64,000 nt of DNA, taken from Sinorhizobium meliloti 4H41. Its GTDB lineage: Bacteria > Pseudomonadota > Alphaproteobacteria > Rhizobiales > Rhizobiaceae. A model generated the notes under the pieces. The model saw only the letters and a list, made by a program, of their open reading frames with translations, did not search any database and had not been told where the DNA came from. Position numbers and translations under genes: made by a program. The DNA is taken from assembly GCF_000375585.1 (NCBI RefSeq), contig NZ_AQWP01000002.1, positions 558,001 to 622,000 of the forward strand, given 5' to 3'. Of the stretch, positions 16,477-24,405 are shown piece by piece; the stretch's first letter is position 1, and each line of letters begins with the position of its first letter.

Positions 16477-16941
16477 CTAGGCTGCCTGTGCCAGTTCCTC
16501 GGCGATGACGGTGTCGAGATTGAGGAAGCAGACCATGGATTTTTCAAGCGCGACGATGCCGCGGCAGAAGGCGCGCTGGGCTTCCGGGATGATCTCCGGC
16601 GCGGGCTGCAGGTCTTCGCTGCGGATCGTCATCATATCGGAGACCTGCTCGACCAGCAGTCCGACGAGCTTGCCATTGATGTCGGTGACGATGATGGCGG
16701 AGCGCTCCGACGGCTCGGTCATCTTCATGCCGAGGCGGCAGGCCATGTCGATGACCGGGATCACTGCACCCCGCAGGTTGATGAGGCCGAGAACGTACGG
16801 CGGCGTGTGCGGCATCGGCGTCACCGGTGCCCAACCGCGGATTTCCCGGATTGCCATGATGTCGATGCAGAATTCCTGTTCACCCAGGTGAAAGGAGACG
16901 ATTTCGAGATAGGCGCCTGACTGCTTGATTGCGTTGCTCAT
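16477..16941 (-). CDS. cheW: Chemotaxis coupling protein CheW
   Basis: 154 residues, a single CheW domain of normal length. Typical stretches are 'FHLGEQEFCIDIMAIREI' and 'GLINLRGAVIPVIDMACRLG', followed by 'GLLVEQVSDM'. CheW links receptor tips to the kinase CheA. The start (ATG 16941) is 2 bases after the chemoreceptor stop, so the two genes are cotranscribed and this CheW may be dedicated to that receptor. No cheA is nearby, so the main chemotaxis operon must lie elsewhere. Confidence 0.93.
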   Translation of the reverse strand: MSNAIKQSGAYLEIVSFHLGEQEFCIDIMAIREIRGWAPVTPMPHTPPYVLGLINLRGAVIPVIDMACRLGMKMTEPSERSAIIVTDINGKLVGLLVEQVSDMMTIRSEDLQPAPEIIPEAQRAFCRGIVALEKSMVCFLNLDTVIAEELAQAA

Positions 16942-16943
16942 GA

Positions 16944-19013
16944 TCAAAACTCTTCCCAATTTTCACCGGACGCCGTTGTCGACGGCGTTGATCCCGGCAT
17001 GTTGCCGAATGCGCCAGCCAGTTTTCCCATCAGCGCCTTTGCTGGAGATGGAGCTGGACGCGTGGATGATTGCGCGGCCGCGGGCTTGCGAAGTGACACG
17101 GGCGCGGCAGCAGTCGCTGTTGCCGTCCCCCCCGGAGCGCCTGCCCTCGCCGGGCCTGCCCTGCCCGGCGGCCGGATCGCCGCCGTGCGGATCGCCGTCT
17201 CGCGCGCCTGCCCGTGGCGGAATTGCCCGACGATCTCGCTGAGCTTCTCGGCATCCTGCGCAAGCGTATGGCTCGCCGCATTGGTCTGCTCGACCATGGC
17301 GGCATTCTGCTGCGTCATCTGATCGAGTTGAGCGACGGCGGTATTGATTTCGCGGAGGCCCGTCGATTGCTCGCGCGCCGCCATGACGATGGAGCTCATA
17401 TGTTCGTTGATGCAGGCCACTTTGGCACCGATGCGGCCAAGCGCGTCGCCGGTCTCCTGAACCAGCCTGACGCCGGTCTTGACCTCGTTGCCCGAGCGGC
17501 TCACCAGAGCCTTGATATCCTTCGCGGCACCGGCAGCGCGTTGGGCGAGCTCCCTCACCTCCTGGGCAACGACGGCAAAGCCCTTGCCGGCCTCCCCAGC
17601 CCGCGCGGCCTCGACCCCGGCATTGAGCGCCAGCAGATTGGTCTGGAACGCGATCTCGTCGATCACGTCGATGATCTTGCCTATCTCGCTGGAAGCGCCC
17701 TCGATGCGGGCCATGGCGGCGATCGCCTCGCCGACGATGCGCCCGGACTCCTCGGCATTGATGCGCGCCTCGTCGACCATATGGCTTGCCTCTTCGGCGC
17801 GCTCGGTCGCTGTCTTCACGGTGACGGTGATTTCCTCGAGCGCGGCCGAGGTCTGCTCCAGCGATGCGGCCTGTTTTTCCGTTCGCCGAGCCAGATCGTC
17901 GGCCGCGCTGCGCATCTGCCGCCCATTCGATTCGATCGAGGCGGTATTCTCCGTGACACTCGAAAGGACATGGCTCAGCCGTTCCACCGTGTCGTTGAAG
18001 TCGCGGCGCAACGCATCGAGTCCGCTATCGAAAGGCTCGCGGATCGCAACCGCCAGATTGCCGTCTGCAAGCTGATTGAGCGCTCCGCCGAGGGCTTCGA
18101 CTGCGGTCTTGATCCGTCCGATAACCTGCTCGCGCTCCGTCTCGTGCCGCTCGCGTTCCGCCTCGATTTCCTGCCGACTCGCCCTCGCCCCTTCCTCGAG
18201 CGCGCGTTTCTCGATTGCCGAGACCCGGAAAAGCTCCACCGAACGTGCCATCTCGCCGATTTCGTCGCCGCGGTCGAGCCCCGCCACTTCAGTCGTGAGC
18301 TCGCCCGAATGTATCCGCCGCATGCCGTCGCGCAGACCGAGGACGCCTCGGCGCAAGACGTTCCCATGGAACCAGATAAGGCCGATCAGGGTCGCCATTG
18401 CCAGCAAACAGGCGGCTGCCTGGAGCATGAGCGCATGCTCACCACTGGTGCGGACATCTGCGATGCGCGCCGCGGCCAGGCCGGCTGCGGCATCGGCCAG
18501 TTGCGCAAGCGATGCGCCCACGCGCTCGCCTGCGGCGTCGATGACATCGTCGATGCGGGCGAATTCATCGCCTGGCGCTCCGGCCTCCACGAGCGCTTTC
18601 AGGTCCTGCTCGACGGCCTTGCGCAGTTGGGCGATATCCGCTTCGAACCCGGCAAGAACTTCCGGCTTGCCGACAAGACGCGCGAGCGCCTCGAGATCGG
18701 CTTGCCTGCCCTCGATGACCTCTAGCGAGGATTTGATCTGGGCCGCACGCTCCGGCTGTATCCGGCGTTCGCCGCGGTCGACGATGGTGTCCATTGCCGC
18801 AAGCACGAGCTTCAGGCGGGCAAGGCGCATTTCCTCTATCGTTCCCATGTCGCGCTGAGCGATAACCGCCTTGTCGAGCGCCTCTTGCGAGCTGCCTTGC
18901 TCATAGAGGCCGACGGCGAGAACGGAACCGAAACCGAGAAAAGCTGCCCCCGCAAGCGTCGCAAGGCGTTGGCTGACGGAGAGCGTTCTCCTGGCGGATG
19001 CAAGGGTGTTCAT
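16944..19013 (-). CDS. Methyl-accepting chemotaxis protein with C-terminal NWEEF
   Basis: 689 residues. TM1 is at about 22-40 and TM2 at about 196-215, enclosing a roughly 155-residue, mostly helical periplasmic sensor domain. A HAMP domain follows ('DGMRRIHSGELTTEVAGLDRGDEI'), then the signalling domain with the conserved hairpin tip 'IDEIAFQTNLLALNAGVEAARAG'-like sequence. The C-terminus is a long flexible Ala/Pro/Thr tail ending in Asn-Trp-Glu-Glu-Phe, the type of pentapeptide that tethers CheR or CheB in other bacteria. The ligand is unknown. It is cotranscribed with cheW. Confidence 0.95.
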   Translation of the reverse strand: MNTLASARRTLSVSQRLATLAGAAFLGFGSVLAVGLYEQGSSQEALDKAVIAQRDMGTIEEMRLARLKLVLAAMDTIVDRGERRIQPERAAQIKSSLEVIEGRQADLEALARLVGKPEVLAGFEADIAQLRKAVEQDLKALVEAGAPGDEFARIDDVIDAAGERVGASLAQLADAAAGLAAARIADVRTSGEHALMLQAAACLLAMATLIGLIWFHGNVLRRGVLGLRDGMRRIHSGELTTEVAGLDRGDEIGEMARSVELFRVSAIEKRALEEGARASRQEIEAERERHETEREQVIGRIKTAVEALGGALNQLADGNLAVAIREPFDSGLDALRRDFNDTVERLSHVLSSVTENTASIESNGRQMRSAADDLARRTEKQAASLEQTSAALEEITVTVKTATERAEEASHMVDEARINAEESGRIVGEAIAAMARIEGASSEIGKIIDVIDEIAFQTNLLALNAGVEAARAGEAGKGFAVVAQEVRELAQRAAGAAKDIKALVSRSGNEVKTGVRLVQETGDALGRIGAKVACINEHMSSIVMAAREQSTGLREINTAVAQLDQMTQQNAAMVEQTNAASHTLAQDAEKLSEIVGQFRHGQARETAIRTAAIRPPGRAGPARAGAPGGTATATAAAPVSLRKPAAAQSSTRPAPSPAKALMGKLAGAFGNMPGSTPSTTASGENWEEF

Positions 19014-19263
19014 CGATATGGCAGTCCATAGCTGGACCCGCCGCGGCAGGCGGGGTCCTCCGTTGCGATCGATGCGGAAAACCGGGCTCGATCAAACCGG
19101 ATGACCTCATGTCATATCGAAGTGGTTCACTTCTCCGCGTCTGTGGACAGTGGCAAACAGACCTTAAACAATCGCTAAAACACGGGCCGCGACTTTGCGG
19201 AAGTTCGCGCGTTTCGACCGCTGCCGCCCTTTTCCTTCCGTCTCATGGTGTTATGATCGCCTC

Positions 19264-19422
19264 ATGCGCACGGACACCAAAAAGTCGCTCTCTCCCCTGA
19301 TCCTCGCCCTCGCCACCGGCGTGCTCGCGCTCGTCTTCCTGCTCGCCTTCAGAGGCTGGATCGCGAATGGCGCCGACATTTTCCTGTCGCTGGCGCAAGC
19401 CGGCCTCGCCTGGTGCATTTGA
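19264..19422 (+). CDS. Small single-span membrane protein (hypothetical)
   Basis: 52 residues, 'MRTDTKKSLSPLILALATGV...', with one or two hydrophobic segments (about 10-30 and 36-50) and a positively charged N-terminus. The ribosome-binding site is weak. It lies 145 bases upstream of the SCO gene on the same strand. No homology can be claimed; support is hydrophobic pattern, position and codon use only. Confidence 0.45.
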   Translation: MRTDTKKSLSPLILALATGVLALVFLLAFRGWIANGADIFLSLAQAGLAWCI

Positions 19423-19512
19423 GACGCATCGCCTCGAGCACACCTGCGGCAATTGTCCCCTTTGCACCCGTGTGTCCGAAGCGGTATCAACGCTACATTC
19501 CTGACGGCCCGA

Positions 19513-19553
19513 CGGCGCCGTGCGTCCGTTTCAGATGCGTCGGGGCAGCAACA
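19513..19553 (+). repeat. Degenerate copy of the mosaic palindromic repeat
   Basis: GGCGCCGTGCGTCC and a partly complementary GATGCGTC match the core of the better copies at 53284, 50241 and 34961. It abuts the start of the SCO gene. Confidence 0.4.
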
Positions 19554-19567
19554 GACTGGTGGCAATA

Positions 19568-20167
19568 ATGAAATCCATACGCATCGTTCTCTGGGTAGCC
19601 ATTCTCGTCATGGTGGCCGTCCTCGGCTGGCTGACCTTCGACATGACGCAGTCGAAGCAGCAGGCCGCATCCAGCCCCTTCGGCGTACCCTTTACCCTCG
19701 TCGCCCAGAATGGCGAGCCCATCACCGAGAAAGCGTTCACCGGCAAGCCGACGGCGCTCTTCTTCGGCTTCACCCATTGCCCGGAAGTTTGCCCCACCAC
19801 GCTGTTCGAACTGAACGGCTGGCTCGACAAGGTCGACCCCGAGGGCAACAAGCTGCAGGCCTACTTCATCACCGTCGATCCGGAGCGCGATACCCCCGAG
19901 GTGCTCGGCCAGTATGTTTCAAACGTGTCCAAGCGCATCACCGGTATCTCCGGTCCGCCCGAAAAGGTGCTGGATATGGTCAAGGGTTACCGCGTCTATT
20001 ACAAGAAAGTCCCCACCGACGAGGCAAAGCCGGACGGCGACTACACAATGGATCATACAGCCTCGGTCTTCCTGCTCGACGCCAACGGCCAGTTCAGCGG
20101 AACGATCGCCTATGGCGAAAATCCCGAAACGGCCGTCAAGAAGCTGGAAAACCTCACGCGCGGCTAA
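19568..20167 (+). CDS. SCO1/SenC-type copper chaperone (thioredoxin-like)
   Basis: 199 residues. An N-terminal membrane anchor (about 5-24) is followed by a periplasmic thioredoxin-like domain. The copper ligands are visible: 'FTHCPEVCP' gives Cys71 and Cys75, and 'MDHTASVFLLD' gives His163. SCO proteins deliver copper to, or keep reduced, the CuA site of cytochrome c oxidase. No oxidase genes are adjacent, so this is an unlinked assembly factor. The ATG at 19568 lacks a strong ribosome-binding site; an in-frame ATG at 19520 would add 16 residues. Confidence 0.9.
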   Translation: MKSIRIVLWVAILVMVAVLGWLTFDMTQSKQQAASSPFGVPFTLVAQNGEPITEKAFTGKPTALFFGFTHCPEVCPTTLFELNGWLDKVDPEGNKLQAYFITVDPERDTPEVLGQYVSNVSKRITGISGPPEKVLDMVKGYRVYYKKVPTDEAKPDGDYTMDHTASVFLLDANGQFSGTIAYGENPETAVKKLENLTRG

Positions 20168-20327
20168 CAAGGCTTGCCCGTCTATCCTGCGGGCGCCGGC
20201 AATCCCGGCGCTTTGCCTTTGTACCTCATTCATGATAGCGGCGAACCGCCCACAGCGCGCGCATCCGTTCGGACGCGCCGAAGCCACTGTGGCCCTTTTG
20301 AATGGCTGCATGCCGAAGGAAAGCACC

Positions 20328-21203
20328 GTGAGCGAGATACGCCTTTTCGTTACCACTACCGAGAAGCAGGCGGCCGCCGTCCTCGACGTCATGAGCGCAA
20401 TCTTCGAAGAAGACGATTACGCGATCGCGACCATGGAGATCGACGAGAAGCGGGATGTCTGGGAGGCCTCCGTCTACATGATGACGGATGAAGAAGAGAG
20501 CGTGAGATCACGCCTCGCTCAGGCACTCGAAGCCGAATTTTCGCATCTTCCGATCGAGCGCGAAGTGCTGCCGGATGTCGACTGGATCGCCAAGTCGCTG
20601 GAGGGCCTCGCCCCCGTGCGCGCGGGCCGCTTCGTCATCCACGGCTCGCATGATCGCGACAAGGTGAAGCCGGGCGAGATTGCCATCGAGATCGATGCCG
20701 GTCAGGCCTTCGGTACCGGCCATCACGGCACGACCGCCGGCTGCCTCGAAATGCTTGCCTCCGTCGCCCGTTCCCGGCCTCTCCGCAACGCGCTCGACCT
20801 CGGAACGGGAAGCGGCGTGCTGGCGATCGCCGCCTGGAAGCTCCTGCATGTTCCGGTGCTCGCAACCGATATCGATCCGATCGCAACCCGCGTCGCCGCC
20901 GACAATGCCCGTCGCAACGGCGTCGTCAACGGCTTGACATTCGCCACGGCGCCCGGCTTTCACTCGACCACCTTCAGCGCCAACGGCCCCTTCGATCTCA
21001 TCATCGCCAACATTCTGGCGCGCCCGCTGATGAAGATGGCGCCGCAACTTGTGGCCAACCTCGCTCCGGGCGGTTCGGTCATCCTCTCCGGCATTCTCGC
21101 CGAACAGCGCTGGAAGGTGCTCGCAGCCTATAACGGCCAGAACCTCAGACATGCGTGCACCATCTGGCGCAATGGCTGGGTAACCATTCATCTGACCAGG
21201 TAA
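20328..21203 (+). CDS. prmA: Ribosomal protein L11 methyltransferase PrmA
   Basis: 291 residues from GTG at 20328, which has AGGA at a good distance; an in-frame ATG at 20310 is the alternative. The N-terminal substrate-binding domain is followed by the SAM-binding domain with 'FGTGHHGTTAGCLEML', 'ALDLGTGSGVLAIAAWKL' and the NPPY-like 'FDLIIANILARPL'. It trimethylates ribosomal protein L11. It is monocistronic or follows the SCO gene with about 160 bases between. Confidence 0.93.
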   Translation: MSEIRLFVTTTEKQAAAVLDVMSAIFEEDDYAIATMEIDEKRDVWEASVYMMTDEEESVRSRLAQALEAEFSHLPIEREVLPDVDWIAKSLEGLAPVRAGRFVIHGSHDRDKVKPGEIAIEIDAGQAFGTGHHGTTAGCLEMLASVARSRPLRNALDLGTGSGVLAIAAWKLLHVPVLATDIDPIATRVAADNARRNGVVNGLTFATAPGFHSTTFSANGPFDLIIANILARPLMKMAPQLVANLAPGGSVILSGILAEQRWKVLAAYNGQNLRHACTIWRNGWVTIHLTR

Positions 21204-21272
21204 GCCACGCTTGTCGCAGACGCGTCCGGTCGCGGCGTCCCCTTCAGTGTTTCTATGAAACGTTGGAATGCC

Positions 21273-21530
21273 CTAAAGCGCATCCCTGATCGGGAACATG
21301 TCTTCGCCGTAATGATGAAGCCTCGTGTGATGTCGGCGGCATAACCACCGCACCTTCAAAGGCTCGTCGTATTGATCGTGATGGGCATCGACCGCTTCGA
21401 TCCCGCAAACCTCGCACGTCTGCTTTTCCAGCTCGCCTGCCTTCACGGCTCGCTGCACAGCGAGGTGAGCATCATATTTTCCCGGATTGGCACGGCGCCA
21501 ATTGGCTTGACGGGTATCGGTTTTCAGCAT
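21273..21530 (-). CDS. HNH-like zinc-binding small protein
   Basis: 85 residues. The signature 'CEVCGIEAVDAHHDQYDEPL', with 'WLCRRHHTRLH' after it, has the two CxxC/CxxH pairs and central His residues of the compact HNH-like proteins often found in phages. The N-terminal 40 residues are basic ('RQANWRRANPGKYDAH'), consistent with nucleic acid binding. Whether it cuts DNA is uncertain. It stands alone, with no integrase or phage genes nearby. Start ATG 21530; the ribosome-binding site is weak. Confidence 0.7.
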   Translation of the reverse strand: MLKTDTRQANWRRANPGKYDAHLAVQRAVKAGELEKQTCEVCGIEAVDAHHDQYDEPLKVRWLCRRHHTRLHHYGEDMFPIRDAL

Positions 21531-21689
21531 CGCTGCTCTACCTCTGCATGCTCCGTTTGAGAGATATCCTCGCAAGTCGACCGTAAGCGGGCATATCACG
21601 AAGCAAACCGTTCTTCATTTGTTTTCCCGTGGACACCGCCTCTTTCCACAGGAACCTCCGTACCGACCGAAACGGGAGCCGAGAAAACG

Positions 21690-21725
21690 AAAAGGCCGCC
21701 CAGTCCATCATGACGGGCGGCCTTC
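21690..21725 (-). terminator. Strong terminator on the minus strand
   Basis: GGCCGCCC (21694-21701) pairs with GGGCGGCC (21715-21722). On the minus strand the stem is followed by TTTTCGTTTTC. It backs up a second hairpin just upstream (21736-21755). Confidence 0.85.
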
Positions 21726-21727
21726 TC

Positions 21728-21923
21728 GAAACAAAGGCGATGCCGAAGCATCGCCTGCTGACCGGCTTTTGGCCGACCATACCCGCGAGCTTGAGGAGGA
21801 GGAGCGCTCAAGCGGGCTCTACCGTTCCGAAGCTGGCCACCCTGAGGGAGGAGGAGAACAGATGACCAACTATTCTCGGAACTGCAGTCTTTTGAACCGG
21901 CGGACGTTCGTCCGTGTTCGTTG
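21728..21923 (-). ncRNA. Candidate regulatory sRNA with exposed CCUCCUCC loops
   Basis: The minus strand shows a plausible promoter (CTTTCT at 21958-21953, 17-base spacer, TATAAG at 21935-21930) and a 3' hairpin GGCGATGC-UUCG-GCATCGCC (21755-21736) followed by a T-rich TTTGTTT. Two internal hairpins hold anti-Shine-Dalgarno sequence in their loops. One is CUCCUCCUC at about 21804-21796, closed by GCTTGAG/CTCAAGC. The other is CUCCUCCUCCCUC at about 21856-21844, closed by TGGTCA/TGGCCA and GTTCCGA/TCGGAAC. Alphaproteobacterial 'cuckoo'/CcsR-type RNAs have such CCUCCUCCC loops and act on ribosome-binding sites. Transcription from this strand is inferred, not shown. Confidence 0.55.
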
Positions 21924-22103
21924 AGGCGGCTTATAACCTATAATTCCGATAGAGAAAGCCACATTCGGGCATGGGTGCCATGCGCCGCGTGCATATGTAT
22001 TACAAATGAGCAATGCCGCCCGCGCTGCCCGAGGTGCGGGGACGTTCACGTGAATTTCGCCTCCCCGTGCGGGAGCGGATCTTAAGTTGTTATTTTATGG
22101 GGG

Positions 22104-22151
22104 TCGTTACCCCAAAACCGCTGCACACTTTTGGAAGAGATGCATTAACAT
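22104..22151 (+). repeat. Short dispersed rhizobial repeat
   Basis: CCCCAAAACCGCTGCACAC and the following TTTTGG...GATGCATTA match a motif I recognise as common between rhizobial genes. The reverse complement of 11720-11750 shares the central CGCTGCACAC. It lies within 50 bases of the aminopeptidase start. Confidence 0.55.
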
Positions 22152-22196
22152 GCTCGTCTCACCTGCGGTTCTCCGCCAAGCTTACCGGGAAAGTCC

Positions 22197-24032
22197 ATGT
22201 TCCAATCCTTCGAAGTCACCTCCACGCCCCAGTTCGGCAAGGAGAGAACCACCGCCCTGCGTGCCGCCCTCGCAACCCTGGGCGTCGATGGCTTCCTCGT
22301 GCCGCGTGCCGACGAATTTCAAGGGGAGTATGTGCCCCGCAGTTCCGAGCGGCTGTCGTGGCTGACGGGCTTTACCGGTTCGGCCGGTGTAGCGCTCGTG
22401 ACGCAGCGCGAGGCGATCGTCTTCGTCGACGGCCGTTATGTAACCCAGCTCAAGGAGCAGGTGGACGGCAGCGTCTTCACCGGCGGCGATCTCATCGGCG
22501 AACCGCCGCATGTCTGGCTGGAGCGCCATGGACCCAAGGACTTCCGCCTCGGCATCGATCCTTGGCTGCACACCGCGGCGGAAGTTCGCCGGCTCGAAAA
22601 GGCGCTGACGGCGGTCGGCGGCAGTGTCGTCCTCCTCGACCACAATCCGCTCGACCGGCTCTGGACCGACCGTCCCGCAGCGCCGCTCGGCCCTGTGACG
22701 ATCCAGCCGGTCGAGCATGCGGGACAATTGGCAAGAGACAAGATAGCGGAGATCGCGGCGGGCGTGTCAAAGGCGAAGGCCGCGGCCGTCATACTTACCG
22801 ATCCCTCCTCCGTCGCCTGGACCTTCAACATCCGTGGCAGCGACGTGCCGCACACGCCGCACCCGCTGGCACGCGCCATCGTCCATGCGGACGGCAGCGC
22901 CGAGCTTTTCCTCGACAAACGCAAGACCGGCATCGAGCAGGAGGCCTACCTGACGCAGCTCGCCGATATAATGGCGCCTGCTACCTTCGACGATCGGCTC
23001 GCCGCCCTCGCCTCGACCGGCGCAGCCATCATGATCGATCCGGATCTCGCCCCCTTTGCGATCGGCGAGCTGATTCGCAGGAAGGAAGGTTCGGTGGTCG
23101 AGGCGGTCGATCCCGCCCGCCTGCCACGCGCCTGCAAGAATGCAGCCGAGATCGCCGGATCGACCCGGGCGCACCTGCAGGATGGTGCGGCGATGGTCGA
23201 GTTCCTCGCCTGGCTGGACGCGAGGGAGCCCGGCAGCGTCACCGAAATCGGCGCAACCAGGCAATTGGAGGCAATGCGCGCGGCCGTCGGCGAGCGCATG
23301 CAGAACCCGCTGAAGGACGTTTCTTTCGACACGATCGCCGGCGCCGGTTCGCATGCCGCAATCATGCATTACCGGGTCACGAACGAAACCGACCGGCGGA
23401 TCGAGGCGGGTACCATCTTCCTGATCGACTCCGGCGCGCAATACATCAACGGCACGACCGACATCACCCGCACGGTCGCGATCGGCGCGGTGCCGGAAGA
23501 ACAGAAGCGATTCTTCACGCTCGTGCTCAAGGGCATGATCGCAATCAGCACGGCGCGCTTCCCGAAGGGGTCACGCGGCGTCGATCTCGATCCGCTCGCC
23601 CGGATCGCACTGTGGAAGGCGGGCGCCGATTATGCGCATGGGACCGGCCACGGTGTCGGCTCCTATCTCTCGGTCCACGAAGGACCGCAGCGCATTGCCC
23701 GGCTTGCCACGCAGGAATTGCTGCCGGGCATGATCCTGTCCAACGAACCCGGTTACTATCGCCCCGGTGCCTTCGGCATCCGCATCGAGAATCTCGTCGT
23801 CGTCCGCCAGCCGGAGGAGATCGATGGCGGCGACCAGCCGATGCTCGGCTTCGACACGCTGACCTTCTGCCCGATCGATCGCCGGCTCGTCCTTCCCGCC
23901 CTGCTGACCGACGACGAGCTCGACTGGCTGAATGCCTACCACGCGGAAACGCGGGAAAAGCTGATGCCGCTGCTGTCGGACGCGGAGACGAGAGACTGGC
24001 TGGCCAATGCTACGGAAGCAATCGCGCGGTAG
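22197..24032 (+). CDS. Aminopeptidase P family protein (M24 Xaa-Pro aminopeptidase)
   Basis: 611 residues, the long three-domain form with two creatinase-like N-terminal domains and a C-terminal pita-bread domain. The dinuclear metal ligands are visible in order: 'LIDSGAQY' (Asp), 'GTTDITRTV' (Asp), 'HGTGHGVGSYL' (His), 'ILSNEPGYY' (Glu) and 'GIRIENLVVV' (Glu). It removes N-terminal residues before proline in the cytoplasm. The ATG at 22197 follows GGGAAAGTCC. It is monocistronic. The symbol pepP is usually used for the shorter form, so none is given. Confidence 0.93.
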   Translation: MFQSFEVTSTPQFGKERTTALRAALATLGVDGFLVPRADEFQGEYVPRSSERLSWLTGFTGSAGVALVTQREAIVFVDGRYVTQLKEQVDGSVFTGGDLIGEPPHVWLERHGPKDFRLGIDPWLHTAAEVRRLEKALTAVGGSVVLLDHNPLDRLWTDRPAAPLGPVTIQPVEHAGQLARDKIAEIAAGVSKAKAAAVILTDPSSVAWTFNIRGSDVPHTPHPLARAIVHADGSAELFLDKRKTGIEQEAYLTQLADIMAPATFDDRLAALASTGAAIMIDPDLAPFAIGELIRRKEGSVVEAVDPARLPRACKNAAEIAGSTRAHLQDGAAMVEFLAWLDAREPGSVTEIGATRQLEAMRAAVGERMQNPLKDVSFDTIAGAGSHAAIMHYRVTNETDRRIEAGTIFLIDSGAQYINGTTDITRTVAIGAVPEEQKRFFTLVLKGMIAISTARFPKGSRGVDLDPLARIALWKAGADYAHGTGHGVGSYLSVHEGPQRIARLATQELLPGMILSNEPGYYRPGAFGIRIENLVVVRQPEEIDGGDQPMLGFDTLTFCPIDRRLVLPALLTDDELDWLNAYHAETREKLMPLLSDAETRDWLANATEAIAR

Positions 24033-24180
24033 CTCGGAACCGGGCGGCCCGGCGGTGTGGGCTGGGGCTGGGGTACCGCCGGGCCTCCGTTGGGAGGGTC
24101 GATTTCTCAACCAACAGCATGGTTATATTTGCGGCGACGCTTTCGCGTAACCCGCGAATTTTACTGGATCGCAGCCTTAG

Positions 24181-24233
24181 AGCGTCTCATAAGACGCGCA
24201 AAGGTCGCTGCAGGAAACTTTTCGGAGGACTGC
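24181..24233 (+). repeat. Mosaic palindromic repeat, partial copy
   Basis: The core AGCGTCTCATAAGACGCGCA followed by AAGGTCGCTG matches the core at 53291-53320. The outer CATGCAG-type half is missing or degenerate. Confidence 0.75.
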
Positions 24234-24235
24234 AA

Positions 24236-24315
24236 TCTCTCCTCCTCCCTCACATGTGCTTGTCACAGAAATGAAGGCCGCGCCGCGCCTGCGGCGCGAC
24301 GAGCACAGGGGATGA
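24236..24315 (+). repeat. Dispersed intergenic repeat with a GC-rich hairpin
   Basis: CTCCTCCTCCCTCAC, then TGTGCTTGTCACAG, then a perfect 8-bp hairpin CGCGCCGC-GCCT-GCGGCGCG (24280-24299). I recognise the TGTGCTTGTCACAG-plus-GC-hairpin arrangement as a common rhizobial intergenic element. It could terminate the convergent transcripts. Confidence 0.55.
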
Positions 24316-24405
24316 CGAGATCAAAAAAGCCGCGGCAGGTAGCCCGAATCTCAACAGGCGTTCATCCGACAATCGTCTGAATGCCAAATCACGGCGCGTT
24401 CCCAG

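Larger units (their letters stand above)
21531..22196. other. 665-base region without a recognised protein gene
   Basis: It holds two strong minus-strand terminator hairpins (21690-21755), the candidate small RNA they would end (to about 21923), the palindrome TTCACGTGAA at 22045-22054 and a dispersed repeat at 22104-22151 next to the aminopeptidase start. Bases 21540-21685 show nothing clear. Confidence 0.6.
24033..24405. other. Repeat-filled intergenic region after the aminopeptidase gene
   Basis: The region contains a partial mosaic repeat (24181-24233) and a second dispersed element (24236-24315). The genes on both sides point into it. No gene is apparent. Confidence 0.6.

Noticed and set aside
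24236-24251. A second CTCCTCCTCCCTC motif that could mark another anti-SD sRNA
   Set aside because: It belongs to a dispersed intergenic repeat (TGTGCTTGTCACAG plus GC hairpin) and is not in an exposed loop; a GGAGGA nearby could pair with it.
22013-24274. A 753-codon frame overlapping the aminopeptidase gene
   Set aside because: It is a different frame on the same strand; the aminopeptidase frame shows all five metal ligands, this one shows only basic low-complexity sequence.
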